42,871 bases of DNA from Paludibacteraceae bacterium (GTDB taxonomy: Bacteria > Bacteroidota > Bacteroidia > Bacteroidales > Paludibacteraceae), in the NCBI GenBank assembly GCA_017448985.1, contig JAFSKL010000002.1, positions 1 through 42,871 on the forward strand. Reading direction: 5' to 3'. How positions within the stretch are numbered: position 1 is the first letter of the stretch; each line of letters starts with the position of its first letter. Below, piece by piece: positions 6,865-14,805 of the stretch. The translations under genes were made by a program, and so were the position numbers. The notes beneath the pieces were generated by a model that saw only the letters and a program-made list of their open reading frames with translations, made no database searches and was not told where the DNA came from.

Positions 6865-7770
6865 CTACATTTCCTTCTCTCGGAACTGAGAAGGTGTCAG
6901 GCCGGTTTGTTTGCGGAAGTACTTGCAGAAAGCGGCTTCGGTGGAAAATCCCATCTGATGCGCGATCTGCTTGATATTCAGTTCGGTCGTGCGGAGCAAC
7001 TGCTTGCTCTCTTTGAGCAAGGTGTTCTGAATCATCGTCTGAGGCGACTTGCCAAGCATAGTGCGGCAGACTTGGTTGAGGTACGCAGGTGAGATACGTA
7101 ACTGCTCCGCGTACCAACTGACATGCCTTTGCGTGGCATGTTGCGCCTCCAAGAGTTGCAAGAACGCCACGTAGATCTCATTCTTGCGCGACGTCGTCTG
7201 GCCATATACCTCTCTCCCGTCTCTCCCAAGGGGAGAAGCTCCCTCTCCTTGGGAGAGGGTTGGGGTGAGGTGTTCACCATTCATTTCCGCTTCCACCAAC
7301 GAAAGCAGTTCATAGATGATGGATTGCCCTTGCAAGAACGCCACTTTGCGGTTGTATCGCCCGGTCTCATCGGCATACAGAGGCACGAGTTGACGATACG
7401 CATCAATCAACTTGACTTGCCGCGGTGAGAGATGTATCATCGGATGGCGAAGCACGAAATGCAGTTTGTCAATCCAGTCCGGCTCCTCGCGCAGACAGGC
7501 GTAGAGGATGTCCTCCGTCTTCTTGCCGTCGAGCGCAAAGATGATACCACGGTAGCCACGCGACTGCTTGAGAATTTTCGGCAGGCGGTTAGCAGGACTG
7601 AACAGCAGGTCTTCACGACGCATCGTATATACGACGCCCGCATATTCAAACCGTATCTGCCCGCGCGTGCACTGCCACATATACGCCCGTCCGTGCGCCT
7701 TGCCCTGCTCGTCCAGCAAATCCGCAAGGTCGTTCGTTACCACAATATCCTTGAAACGCTTAATCTCCAT
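6865..7770 (-). CDS. AraC-family transcriptional regulator with palindromic insert
   Basis: The 301-residue protein ends in a typical AraC DNA-binding domain: YAEQLRISPAYLNQVCRTML, then KQIAHQMGFSTEAAFCKYFRKQTGLTPSQFR. The N-terminal part is a cupin-like sensor (YMWQCTRGQIRF...). Between them, residues about 164-190 include LTPTLSQGEGASPLG. This is encoded by a palindromic repeat (7222-7259) and looks like an in-frame insertion into the linker. I chose ATG 7770 because the -7 box lies at 7797-7790, inside any longer reading. The divergent gene at 7965 begins the nitroreductase operon, a likely target. Such Bacteroidetes AraC proteins commonly sit beside redox genes. Confidence 0.9.
   Translation of the reverse strand: MEIKRFKDIVVTNDLADLLDEQGKAHGRAYMWQCTRGQIRFEYAGVVYTMRREDLLFSPANRLPKILKQSRGYRGIIFALDGKKTEDILYACLREEPDWIDKLHFVLRHPMIHLSPRQVKLIDAYRQLVPLYADETGRYNRKVAFLQGQSIIYELLSLVEAEMNGEHLTPTLSQGEGASPLGRDGREVYGQTTSRKNEIYVAFLQLLEAQHATQRHVSWYAEQLRISPAYLNQVCRTMLGKSPQTMIQNTLLKESKQLLRTTELNIKQIAHQMGFSTEAAFCKYFRKQTGLTPSQFREKEM
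7222..7259. repeat. palindromic repeat inserted in the AraC coding region
   Basis: Two adjacent hairpins: TCTCCC-AAG-GGGAGA (7222-7236) and CCCTCTCC-TTG-GGAGAGGG (7241-7259), followed by TTGGGGTGAGG. This resembles a palindrome commonly found between genes in many bacteria. The reading frame is kept. Confidence 0.65.
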
Positions 7771-7789
7771 CCTACTGCCAATTTGCCTG

Positions 7790-7820
7790 CAAAGGTACAA
7801 CTTTTTTCTGACATACGCAA
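7790..7820 (-). promoter_or_regulatory. promoter of the first AraC gene
   Basis: Minus strand: TTG 7820-7818, 20 bases, TACCTTTG 7797-7790. The block around it (CCCAAAAACTTG..TAT.TCAGAAAAAAG) nearly matches the promoter at 4170-4209. Further upstream CGATTTGGAcAATA also matches 4078-4091. The right arm of the operator palindrome is missing here. Confidence 0.7.
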
Positions 7821-7964
7821 GTTTTTGGGCATCTTTTTATGGTTCGTTATTGTCCAAATCGAAACAAATGTTATCCGCATCGCAATATTGAGTGGACAAC
7901 ATCTGCTCTTGGTGTGATTAGGCATAGTTTTTGTTGTAAACAAAACAGATAAATCGTAAACAAT

Positions 7965-8663
7965 ATGACACTTCAAGAAGCAATTAAAGCCCGCCATAGT
8001 GTGCGGCAGTATTTGGACAAGCCCATCGAGGCAGAGAAAATAACGCAGTTGCAGTCGCTCATCGACGAGAGTAACCGCAAAGCCGGTCTGCACATGCAGT
8101 TGGTGACAGACGAACCCAAAGCGTTTGCGGAAGGCATGGCGAAGTACGGCAAGTTCAGCGGTATTAGCAACTACGTTGCGATGGTGTGCAAGAAAGGCGA
8201 CGATACTACGCTGGGGTATTATGGCGAGCAAGTAGTGCTGCTGGCGCAATCGCTCGGACTAAATAGTTGTTGGGTTGGTCTGACATTCAGTAAGCAGCCG
8301 GACAGTTACGAGGTGTGCAATGACGAACACTTAGTGTGCTTGGTGCCGGTTGGCTATGGAGTAAACCAAGGCATCCAACATCCGCAGAAAAAGACTATTG
8401 ATGATGTTTGTGAGGATGAAAGAACAAAGAACAAGGAGCAAGGACTTCCCGAGTGGTTTAAAAAAGGCGTAGAAGCAGCACTATTGGCTCCGACGGCTGT
8501 CAATCAGCAGTTGTTCCGCTTCATTCTTCGCGACGGCAACAAAGTAGAGGCAAAGAAAGCCTTCTCTCTGACCAACGGTCTCGGCTACGCCCCTATTGAC
8601 CTCGGCATCGTCAAATGTCATTTCGAGATCGGTGCCGGCAAAGAGAATTTCGAGTGGGTATGA
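7965..8663 (+). CDS. nitroreductase family protein (FMN-dependent)
   Basis: The 232 residues match the nitroreductase fold: AIKARHSVRQYLDKPIE at the N-terminus (FMN phosphate-binding Arg-His-Ser-Val-Arg), SNYVAMVCKKGDD, and GYYGEQVVLLAQSLGLNSCWVG in the middle. A second subdomain follows, KKGVEAALLAPTAVNQQLFRF. This layout matches the 'TM nitroreductase' group. The enzyme reduces quinones, nitro groups or similar acceptors with NAD(P)H and FMN in the cytoplasm; substrate not predictable. It opens a tight three-gene operon: its TGA overlaps the next ATG. The AraC gene on the other strand probably controls it. Confidence 0.9.
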   Translation: MTLQEAIKARHSVRQYLDKPIEAEKITQLQSLIDESNRKAGLHMQLVTDEPKAFAEGMAKYGKFSGISNYVAMVCKKGDDTTLGYYGEQVVLLAQSLGLNSCWVGLTFSKQPDSYEVCNDEHLVCLVPVGYGVNQGIQHPQKKTIDDVCEDERTKNKEQGLPEWFKKGVEAALLAPTAVNQQLFRFILRDGNKVEAKKAFSLTNGLGYAPIDLGIVKCHFEIGAGKENFEWV

Positions 8664-9442
8664 TGCACATTCAGACCATACAAACAGGTAGCACATTGGT
8701 TTCCAGCGCGGTTCCTAACAGAGCAACACATCGTTTCTCTTTTGCTTACACCGGCTTGTTCCAACGCCGCAAGAACCGCATCGAAGTGCCGGTAAAGTGC
8801 TTCTATGTGACGGTCGGAAATCATCATCTACTGGTCGATACCGGCTGGAGTAACCTGAATCGTACCAAACCGTTCAAGCATCTTGGTTTCGGCCTATGGT
8901 TCGCCTCTGAACCGGTGTTGCCGGAAGGCGAAGCAGCCTGTGAGCAATTAGCAGGCAAGCCCATTGATGCCATCCTCATGACGCACCTCGATTGCGACCA
9001 TATATCGGGACTGTTTGACTTCCACGACATCGACACCTACACCTCGGCAGAGGAAATCGCTTTCGCCAAACGCAATCGGCTTCGTTATGGCGGTTTGGAC
9101 AAAGGGCACACCGTCCGTACGATTCCTTTTGTGGCAGACGAGGCAGCGCCTTTCGGCAAGAGTTGCGACCTATTTGGAGATGGCACAGTAATAGCCTATC
9201 TGACGCCGACGCACTCCGCAGGAAGTGTGATCTACAAGATCCAAGACGGAGACCGATTCGCGCTTATTGTGGGCGATAACGGCTATAATCACGCCTCGTG
9301 GCAACAAGGCTTATTGCCCGGTCCGCTCTATGATGCCGACAATATGCGCAAGTGCCTGGCATGGTTGAAAGAGCAAGAGCAGCAACCTGCGTGCCTTGGA
9401 ATCTTCTGTGCTCACGATCCGCAAGAAATGGATGTGATATGA
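8660..9442 (+). CDS. metallo-beta-lactamase fold hydrolase
   Basis: The 260-residue protein has the MBL metal site: THLDCDHISGL (His-x-Asp-x-Asp-His), THSAGS with the next His, GDNGYN with the bridging Asp, and a final CAHDPQ. This resembles the quorum-quenching lactonase/N-acyl-homoserine-lactonase-like group of MBL enzymes, but the substrate is not known. I start at ATG 8660, which overlaps the nitroreductase stop (ATGA); a second ATG follows at 8663. A longer frame upstream overlaps the nitroreductase too far. Its end overlaps the EFR1 gene in the same way, so the three genes are translationally coupled. Confidence 0.88.
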   Translation: MMHIQTIQTGSTLVSSAVPNRATHRFSFAYTGLFQRRKNRIEVPVKCFYVTVGNHHLLVDTGWSNLNRTKPFKHLGFGLWFASEPVLPEGEAACEQLAGKPIDAILMTHLDCDHISGLFDFHDIDTYTSAEEIAFAKRNRLRYGGLDKGHTVRTIPFVADEAAPFGKSCDLFGDGTVIAYLTPTHSAGSVIYKIQDGDRFALIVGDNGYNHASWQQGLLPGPLYDADNMRKCLAWLKEQEQQPACLGIFCAHDPQEMDVI

Positions 9443-10191
9443 TAGTGTATTATTCGGGGTATGGCAACAGTCGCTGGGTGGCGCAAACGCTGGCGGACAG
9501 ATTGCAGGAGCGGTTGGCGTTCTTGCCGGACACATCTGCGGAAATAGCGTTGCAAGACGGTGAGGCGATAGGCTTCGTGTTCCCTGTCTATGCGTGGGCT
9601 CCGCCTCGGTTAGTATTGGATTTTGTACGCAGGATGCAGCTAAACCGTCGTCCGTCCCATGTGTGGTTTGCCTGCACATGCGGCGACGAAGGTGCGTTCA
9701 CACGGCAAGTCTTCAGCCGTGCTTTGCGAAAAGCAGGACTGAATCTGGATGCTTGTTTCTGCCTGCAAATGCCGGAGACCTATATCGCCTTTCCCGGATT
9801 TGCGTTGGACACGCCTGCTAACGCGCAGCGCAAAATAGACGATGTCCGTAACGATTTGCCGCGTATAGTCGAACTCATCAGCCGTCGCGAGCGGCAACAT
9901 TTTGAGATGATTTGGGGTCTGTTCCCGCTGACCAAGACCTACGTGCTGCAACCGTTGTTTTATCGCTTTATTATCACCGACCGGCATTTCCGGGTGACGG
10001 ATGAGTGCATCGGCTGCGGGCGGTGTGCCAAGGAGTGTCCGCTGCATAATATCCGAATAGAGGATCAACATCCTGTGTGGCAAGGTAACTGCACGCATTG
10101 TATGAGTTGTTACCATCATTGCCCGAAGAACGCCATCCACTATGCCCGCATCACTCAAGGCAAGGGACAGTATTATTTTAAGGAAGAATAA
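9439..10191 (+). CDS. EFR1 family ferredoxin (flavodoxin-like domain plus two 4Fe-4S sites)
   Basis: The 250 residues start MIVYYSGYGNSRWVAQTLA, a flavodoxin-type FMN loop, with GFVFPVYAWAPPRLVLDFV as the second flavin contact. Near the C-terminus lie two clusters of the 4Fe-4S ferredoxin pattern: CIGCGRCAKECP and CTHCMSCYHHCP. Such EFR1 proteins carry electrons between soluble redox partners. The operon partner nitroreductase is a plausible acceptor, which is inference. ATG 9439 overlaps the MBL stop (ATGA); the frame is open further upstream but without homology. A strong hairpin follows, so the operon ends here. Confidence 0.9.
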   Translation: MIVYYSGYGNSRWVAQTLADRLQERLAFLPDTSAEIALQDGEAIGFVFPVYAWAPPRLVLDFVRRMQLNRRPSHVWFACTCGDEGAFTRQVFSRALRKAGLNLDACFCLQMPETYIAFPGFALDTPANAQRKIDDVRNDLPRIVELISRRERQHFEMIWGLFPLTKTYVLQPLFYRFIITDRHFRVTDECIGCGRCAKECPLHNIRIEDQHPVWQGNCTHCMSCYHHCPKNAIHYARITQGKGQYYFKEE

Positions 10192-10220
10192 GACAATATC
10201 CTCAAAACACAATCAACAAC

Positions 10221-10247
10221 AACGACCGCCTTTGTCGGGCGGTCGTT
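10221..10247. terminator. hairpin ending the redox operon and the facing HXXEE operon
   Basis: AACGACCGCC (10221-10230), 7-base loop, GGCGGTCGTT (10238-10247): a perfect 10-bp stem between two convergent genes. It could serve both strands. Confidence 0.75.
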
Positions 10248-10267
10248 GTGTATCAATAGAGCAATTA

Positions 10268-11065
10268 CTATTTCTGAACGCGGCTCTTCTTGCCCACGAG
10301 CCACCAGAAATAGAACAAGCAGACAGCATCAAGCACCATGATTGTGCCTTGCAGCCACGATGGTAAACCCAGTTTGGTAGCCCCCATGATGCCTGCCATC
10401 AGCACAATGTGATAAAAGAACGCACCAAGGAAAAGCCACAGAATATCCATCTTCGGGAACGGCAGATGATAGATACTATTCGCTGTGCTTTCATCTTTGA
10501 GCGTAACGGTCTTTTTGTTTCCTTCTTTCCTGAAATACAGCACATAAAGCGTCCAACAGCAAAGCGGCAGAAAGATAACACCTGAGGTGAGCAGTCCAGG
10601 GTTGTAGCAGCCCAGATTTATGGCTTGCATAACATGCATTAGGGCGTTAATTAGTTCAAACAAAGCCATCCCTGCCGCCATGCGCCAATAGCCTTTGCGC
10701 ACAAATACAGCGGTCAGAGGTCCCACTATCCAGACGAAGCACAGGTTGCATGCCAGGAATGCCAGCTCGCTGATGCGCACACCCATCAGTTGATACATCA
10801 AAGTGGTGAATGCCTGCTGGTTGCCGTACATGTCCACACCATATTCCTCCACATTGTGCAGCATATACGCCACCGCACCGAGCCATGCGAGAATGGCTGG
10901 GTCAAACCAGCGCGAGCGCGATTTGTCAGAGCGCAGAAAATCAGTGCAGAACACGAGTAGCAGAATAACCACTGCCGCTCCTAAACCTATCCATGGCCAT
11001 ACATGGAAAAACATACTGTAAGGCTCACCTGTGAAGCCTTTGGCAATCAATTCGTGGTACATCAT
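10268..11065 (-). CDS. HXXEE-motif membrane protein
   Basis: The 265-residue protein has about six to seven hydrophobic helices. In the first third it has AVAYMLHNVEEYGVDMYGNQ, whose His-Asn-Val-Glu-Glu is the HXXEE motif of an uncharacterised membrane family. The invariant polar residues inside a membrane segment suggest a metal or proton site, which is inference. The upstream gene (11098-11724) has a second HXXEE motif (HEYEE), so the pair may form a complex. They are 32 bases apart in one leftward operon. A second ATG one codon later is possible. Confidence 0.8.
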   Translation of the reverse strand: MMYHELIAKGFTGEPYSMFFHVWPWIGLGAAVVILLLVFCTDFLRSDKSRSRWFDPAILAWLGAVAYMLHNVEEYGVDMYGNQQAFTTLMYQLMGVRISELAFLACNLCFVWIVGPLTAVFVRKGYWRMAAGMALFELINALMHVMQAINLGCYNPGLLTSGVIFLPLCCWTLYVLYFRKEGNKKTVTLKDESTANSIYHLPFPKMDILWLFLGAFFYHIVLMAGIMGATKLGLPSWLQGTIMVLDAVCLFYFWWLVGKKSRVQK

Positions 11066-11097
11066 AATCTTTTGAATTTTATTGTTTATTATATGTC

Positions 11098-11724
11098 CTA
11101 TTTACCGAAACGTTCTTTCAAAAACCGTAGTGCGGAGGAGCGGACGCGTTCGATAGATGAACCTAACAATTTCTGCACAGCCACCTCCAGACAGATGAAT
11201 CCGCCGATGAAATACAGCACACCCCAGAGCCACAGGATGCCGTCGTAGTCAATGTGACGGTTGATGACCACGATCGCCCAGATAGCGTAAGCGCACATCA
11301 GTACAGCCGTCCACCAACCCGGACTAACGCCCTTCAACCGGAACATGACAATACCCCAGTTGTGTACAAAGCCCTCGAAGAGGCCGAGAATCAGCGCGCC
11401 GAAAGTCAGCCATAGTTGGTCAGGGAAAATCAACGCCAGCGAGAAAAGAACCGTGATATATACCGCCTGCGCGATATGTGTCACGCCGGGTGTCAGAGCA
11501 CGATGGTCAATACCCAACAAACGTCCTGCCATGAGGTCAAGGAACCGCCCCTTGTAACCTTCTTCGTACTCATGCACAATCAACCATGCGTACATGCCCA
11601 TGACGAGTTTCTGCACCAGCACCAACTCCTGCCAGTCGCATGCTGCCCATACTGCCCATCCGACGAAAATCAATGTCATCAGATGGATGTTGTTCTTCAA
11701 CAAAAATAAACCAAACTTTTTCAT
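11098..11724 (-). CDS. second HXXEE-type membrane protein
   Basis: The 208 residues contain about five membrane helices and the motif LIVHEYEEGYKGRFLDL, i.e. His-Glu-Tyr-Glu-Glu, near residue 50. A later VHNWGIVMFRLKG follows. The family is the same HXXEE group as the downstream 10268-11065 gene, though shorter. It is the first gene of a two-gene operon read leftward, with a -7 box at 11761-11754. It is divergent from an AraC gene (11886-12752) that is the obvious candidate regulator. No function is known. Confidence 0.78.
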   Translation of the reverse strand: MKKFGLFLLKNNIHLMTLIFVGWAVWAACDWQELVLVQKLVMGMYAWLIVHEYEEGYKGRFLDLMAGRLLGIDHRALTPGVTHIAQAVYITVLFSLALIFPDQLWLTFGALILGLFEGFVHNWGIVMFRLKGVSPGWWTAVLMCAYAIWAIVVINRHIDYDGILWLWGVLYFIGGFICLEVAVQKLLGSSIERVRSSALRFLKERFGK

Positions 11725-11753
11725 ATCAATAACGTGTTTTATGATTCACGGTG

Positions 11754-11761
11754 CAAAATTA
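11754..11761 (-). promoter_or_regulatory. -7 box for the HXXEE operon
   Basis: TAATTTTG on the minus strand at 11761-11754, 30 bases before the start codon. No clear TTG at -33. Confidence 0.5.
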
Positions 11762-11835
11762 CTGCATTTATTGTATATTTACATAGCATTATTCGCCGAA
11801 ATATATTCTTTTTCTATTGTTTTGGTGTTTTTTTC

Positions 11836-11866
11836 TTGCACAATTCAAAAAAATGTAGTACCTTTG
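11836..11866 (+). promoter_or_regulatory. promoter of the second AraC gene
   Basis: TTG 11836-11838, 20 bases, TACCTTTG 11859-11866, then the start codon at 11886. Confidence 0.75.
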
Positions 11867-11885
11867 CACTCAAAATAGAAATGAG

Positions 11886-12752
11886 ATGAAAAAGAACAGC
11901 CCATACGTAACGCTCTCTGTTCCTGCCGACCCTCGGACAATAAATTCCGACAGCGTTGGGAATTATCTATCATCCGAACTGATTCTTATTCGCAACTTTG
12001 CAGCATTGGACGCAGGTCATATTCCGTTCAACCAACCCATTTTGTCAAAAGAATATCGCATTGTGAGCGTACAGAATGGCGAGGTTTCTTTCTCCATAAA
12101 TCTTCGTCCTTATCACGTTGGAAAGGGACAAATTTTAATCACTATCCCGGGAACGATATTGGAACTAAGGCAACGGAGCAGTGACTTTGATATGCACATG
12201 GTTGTTTTCTGTGACCTGCCGCCGTCAGAAACATACGACCAACCGGTTCTTTTGGAAACGAGCGAACAAACGTTGTCGCACATTGAGCATTATTTTGACC
12301 TCATCGGAGATGTGGTGCAGAATCCGAACTGGCAGCCGAAGACTGTGCGCTATCTGCTTATGTCCCTGCTTTCTGATTTGCGTTCGGATAAACAGACCTC
12401 TCCCCTAAACTCTACTTTTGGCAGTACAACGCACGCTGAAGATATATTCAATCGCTTCCTCGATTTGTTGAATCAGCATGGAGCTACCGAACGCCGCGTA
12501 CCATTCTATGCCAAGCGGCTTTGCCTTTCGCCCAATCGACTTTCGGCGGTTATCAAAGAATACACGGGACAGACGGTCATGGAGTGGATAAACCGTCACA
12601 CCATACAGCAGGCTAAAGTAATGTTGCGCTTTACGGATGAACCTATATATAAAATCGGATGGGACTTGGGATTTGAAAATGCAGCCTTTTTCGCCAAGTT
12701 CTTCCGTCGCGAAACCGGCCAGACCCCGAAAGAATACAGAGATAATAAATGA
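11886..12752 (+). CDS. AraC-family transcriptional regulator
   Basis: The 288-residue protein ends with an AraC-type double helix-turn-helix: YAKRLCLSPNRLSAVIKEYTG and IYKIGWDLGFENAAFFAKFF, closing RRETGQTPKEYR. The N-terminal two thirds form a sensor domain with the pattern GEVSFSINLRPYHVGKGQIL. Start ATG 11886 fits the promoter 20 bases upstream. It diverges from the HXXEE operon and precedes a flavin-binding protein gene by 31 bases, so both sides are candidate targets. The inducer is unknown. Confidence 0.9.
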   Translation: MKKNSPYVTLSVPADPRTINSDSVGNYLSSELILIRNFAALDAGHIPFNQPILSKEYRIVSVQNGEVSFSINLRPYHVGKGQILITIPGTILELRQRSSDFDMHMVVFCDLPPSETYDQPVLLETSEQTLSHIEHYFDLIGDVVQNPNWQPKTVRYLLMSLLSDLRSDKQTSPLNSTFGSTTHAEDIFNRFLDLLNQHGATERRVPFYAKRLCLSPNRLSAVIKEYTGQTVMEWINRHTIQQAKVMLRFTDEPIYKIGWDLGFENAAFFAKFFRRETGQTPKEYRDNK

Positions 12753-12783
12753 TTAACCCGAAAAAATAAAATACAATACGATT

Positions 12784-13185
12784 ATGACCAATGCAGAAAA
12801 AGTAAATGCGTTCTTGGATGACGCAAAGATGTTCTATTTCTTGACTACCGATGGCAATCAGCCCAAAGGTCGTCCATTTACGTTCCACATGCTGGTGGAG
12901 GACAAGATTTATTTCGGTACCGGCACGTTCAAGAAGTGCTATGCACAACTGACGGCAAATCCGAACGTCGAAGTGCTGGCAGTCAAGGCCGGTTCGTTCA
13001 TGCGCTATGACGGTCAGGTGCATTTTGTGAAAGACGATGCACTGATGACGAAAGTGCGTGAGATCATGCCGCAAATCATGGCGATGTACGACAAAAACGG
13101 CTGGGAGTTAGGTTTATTTTACCTTGACCACGGTCACGCCGAGATCCGCGGTATGATGGACTTGAAAGAGGAATTTGATGTTTGA
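12784..13185 (+). CDS. pyridoxamine 5'-phosphate oxidase-like split-barrel flavoprotein
   Basis: The 133-residue protein has the short PNPOx-like fold: AKMFYFLTTDGNQPKGRPFTF, then VEDKIYFGTGTFKKCYAQLTANPNVEVLAV and a closing GHAEIRGMMDL. Small proteins of this type bind FMN or F420-like cofactors and are often annotated as NimC/NimA or general stress proteins. True vitamin B6 oxidation is unlikely at this length. It follows the AraC gene and is followed by an SDR gene 23 bases on, probably in one operon. A second protein of this class lies at 27280-27726. Confidence 0.85.
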   Translation: MTNAEKVNAFLDDAKMFYFLTTDGNQPKGRPFTFHMLVEDKIYFGTGTFKKCYAQLTANPNVEVLAVKAGSFMRYDGQVHFVKDDALMTKVREIMPQIMAMYDKNGWELGLFYLDHGHAEIRGMMDLKEEFDV

Positions 13186-13208
13186 TGACCATCCGTGGAT
13201 TTTGATTG

Positions 13209-13829
13209 ATGAATATGAAAGTAACCGTTTTATTTGGTGCCGGTTCGATAGGGCTGGCTATCGTACGGAGAGTAGCCGCAGGCGGACATATCGTGCTGGC
13301 GGATTACAACGAGCAGAACGCACGCGCAGCCGCACAAACGCTGGAGAACGCAGGCTTCACATGCTCGACCATCCAAGCCGACCTCGGTTCGCGTGAAAGC
13401 ATACAACAAGTCATTGCCCACGCACAGCAGTTTGGCGACATCTACCATCTGGTCAACGCCGCAGGCGTCAGTCCGTCGCAAGCACCCGTGAGTGAGATCC
13501 TACGCGTGGATATGTACGGCACAGCGGTCTTGTTAGAGGAGTTTGGTAAGGTCATCGCCAACGGAGGTAGCGGCATCGTCATCTCCTCGCAGAGCGGTCA
13601 TCGTCTGGGTGCATTGCCCCAAGAGCAGTCGGACGCGCTGGCTATCACGCCGACCGAAGAACTGCTGTCGCTGGACTTCGTGCAAGCCATCTCCGACACG
13701 CTCAAAGCATACCAATACAGCAAGCGTTGCAACGTGCTACGCGTCATGATGGAAGCCACACGTTGGGGCAAACGAGGTGCAACCATCAACAGCATCTCGC
13801 CATATATCCACGCTGTCTTTATCAAGTAG
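13209..13829 (+). CDS. short-chain dehydrogenase/reductase, C-terminally truncated
   Basis: The 206 residues begin with the Rossmann motif VLFGAGSIGLAIVR, then LADYNEQNARAAA, the AAG segment HLVNAAGVSPS, an active-site stretch SSQSGHR and later YQYSKRCNVLRVMMEA, the Tyr-x-x-x-Lys equivalent. In intact SDRs the sequence continues after INSISPG for about 50-70 residues. Here it reads INSISP then YIHAVFIK and stops. The last bases belong to the facing DUF6624 gene, so this is a deletion product. Start ATG 13209 is preferred; ATG 13215 is also possible. It is probably inactive or altered in substrate binding. Confidence 0.75.
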   Translation: MNMKVTVLFGAGSIGLAIVRRVAAGGHIVLADYNEQNARAAAQTLENAGFTCSTIQADLGSRESIQQVIAHAQQFGDIYHLVNAAGVSPSQAPVSEILRVDMYGTAVLLEEFGKVIANGGSGIVISSQSGHRLGALPQEQSDALAITPTEELLSLDFVQAISDTLKAYQYSKRCNVLRVMMEATRWGKRGATINSISPYIHAVFIK

Positions 13830-14636
13830 CGTATATATGACAAGCTCTCCTTCGGAATTCTCCACAACTTGTGAGCCATAGCGCTGCGGTCTGCCTTCGT
13901 GCATGGCAATACGGTCTTCCAGAAGTGCTATGTTGTCCCAGCTCAATTCTCCCTCCTCGGCGGCTTGCCGTAACATTGGATAATAAGCCTTTTGAAACTC
14001 GACATCGCTATGCTGGATGACTAACCATATAACACTATTATTGGTCCCGACTATAGTTTCAGACGGGAATCCGTATGTCTGTAGGATATCTTGGATTTCT
14101 ATAAGATTGACAGAATCAGCTATCTGCATTTCACGAACGAGTGAATCTATCAAATCAACCGCCTTCGTTTGGTATGCAAACAGAAAATCGTGCCGTGGTT
14201 TCTGATCACGTTCGTGTATCGCTTGCAAACGGGCTATTAGTGCTTTATCGTAATTCCGCTCGGACCGTTCCTGCCGTGCCTCTACCGTGTCTTTCAGCAC
14301 TTGCCATTCGGGGTATTGATGTAATGGCAGAAAGTCCGGATTCTCCGCAAAGTTGGACGTGTACCACTCTTTGTCGTTGCTAATCAATTGGTTGAGGCGC
14401 ATGAATGCCGTTTGCTCATCACCTGCCATAGCTGCGATAGCGGCTGCATTGGAATAATGGTAACTTTGCGGCTTGGCATCGGAGGCATGAAAAGCCTGTT
14501 TGTAATAGTTGTTGGCCTGTTCGTAATCCTGTGCCATATAGCACGAATCTGCTTTTTGTACCGCCTCGTGGAATGCCAGCGGCTTTTGACATCCGTATAA
14601 TGCAAGTACCAATATGTAAAAAACAGTTCTTTTCAT
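13737..14636 (-). CDS. DUF6624-type lipoprotein with altered C-terminus
   Basis: The 299-residue protein starts MKRTVFYILVLALYGC, a lipoprotein signal with Cys about residue 16. Residues 25-120 look like tetratricopeptide-type helices (ADSCYMAQDYEQANNYYKQAF). The second half, IWLVIQHSDVEFQKAYYPML and AEEGELSWDNIALLEDRIAMHEGRPQRYGSQ, matches the pattern I know as DUF6624. The expected family ending is replaced after DSVDIWRDAV by residues read from the antisense of the SDR gene. The two genes overlap tail to tail by 93 bases. Function unknown; probably periplasmic or outer-membrane anchored. Confidence 0.7.
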   Translation of the reverse strand: MKRTVFYILVLALYGCQKPLAFHEAVQKADSCYMAQDYEQANNYYKQAFHASDAKPQSYHYSNAAAIAAMAGDEQTAFMRLNQLISNDKEWYTSNFAENPDFLPLHQYPEWQVLKDTVEARQERSERNYDKALIARLQAIHERDQKPRHDFLFAYQTKAVDLIDSLVREMQIADSVNLIEIQDILQTYGFPSETIVGTNNSVIWLVIQHSDVEFQKAYYPMLRQAAEEGELSWDNIALLEDRIAMHEGRPQRYGSQVVENSEGELVIYTLLDKDSVDIWRDAVDGCTSFAPTCGFHHDA

Positions 14637-14727
14637 TCTGCCTCTTTTAATTGGTCTAGTAATAATGTACGTTCAATTAGTTTCATTTCCAAAACTTTAA
14701 TTATTTTCATTTTTCAGAAATCCTCAA

Positions 14728-14758
14728 CAAAGGTACTCTTTTTTTGTTAATTATGCAA
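14728..14758 (-). promoter_or_regulatory. promoter of the DUF6624 lipoprotein gene
   Basis: Minus strand: TTG 14758-14756, 20 bases, TACCTTTG 14735-14728. The predicted leader is about 85 bases. Confidence 0.7.
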
Positions 14759-14805
14759 GAGTTTGTACGCTTTTTCTGTATTATCATTCTAATATATACC
14801 TCTTT

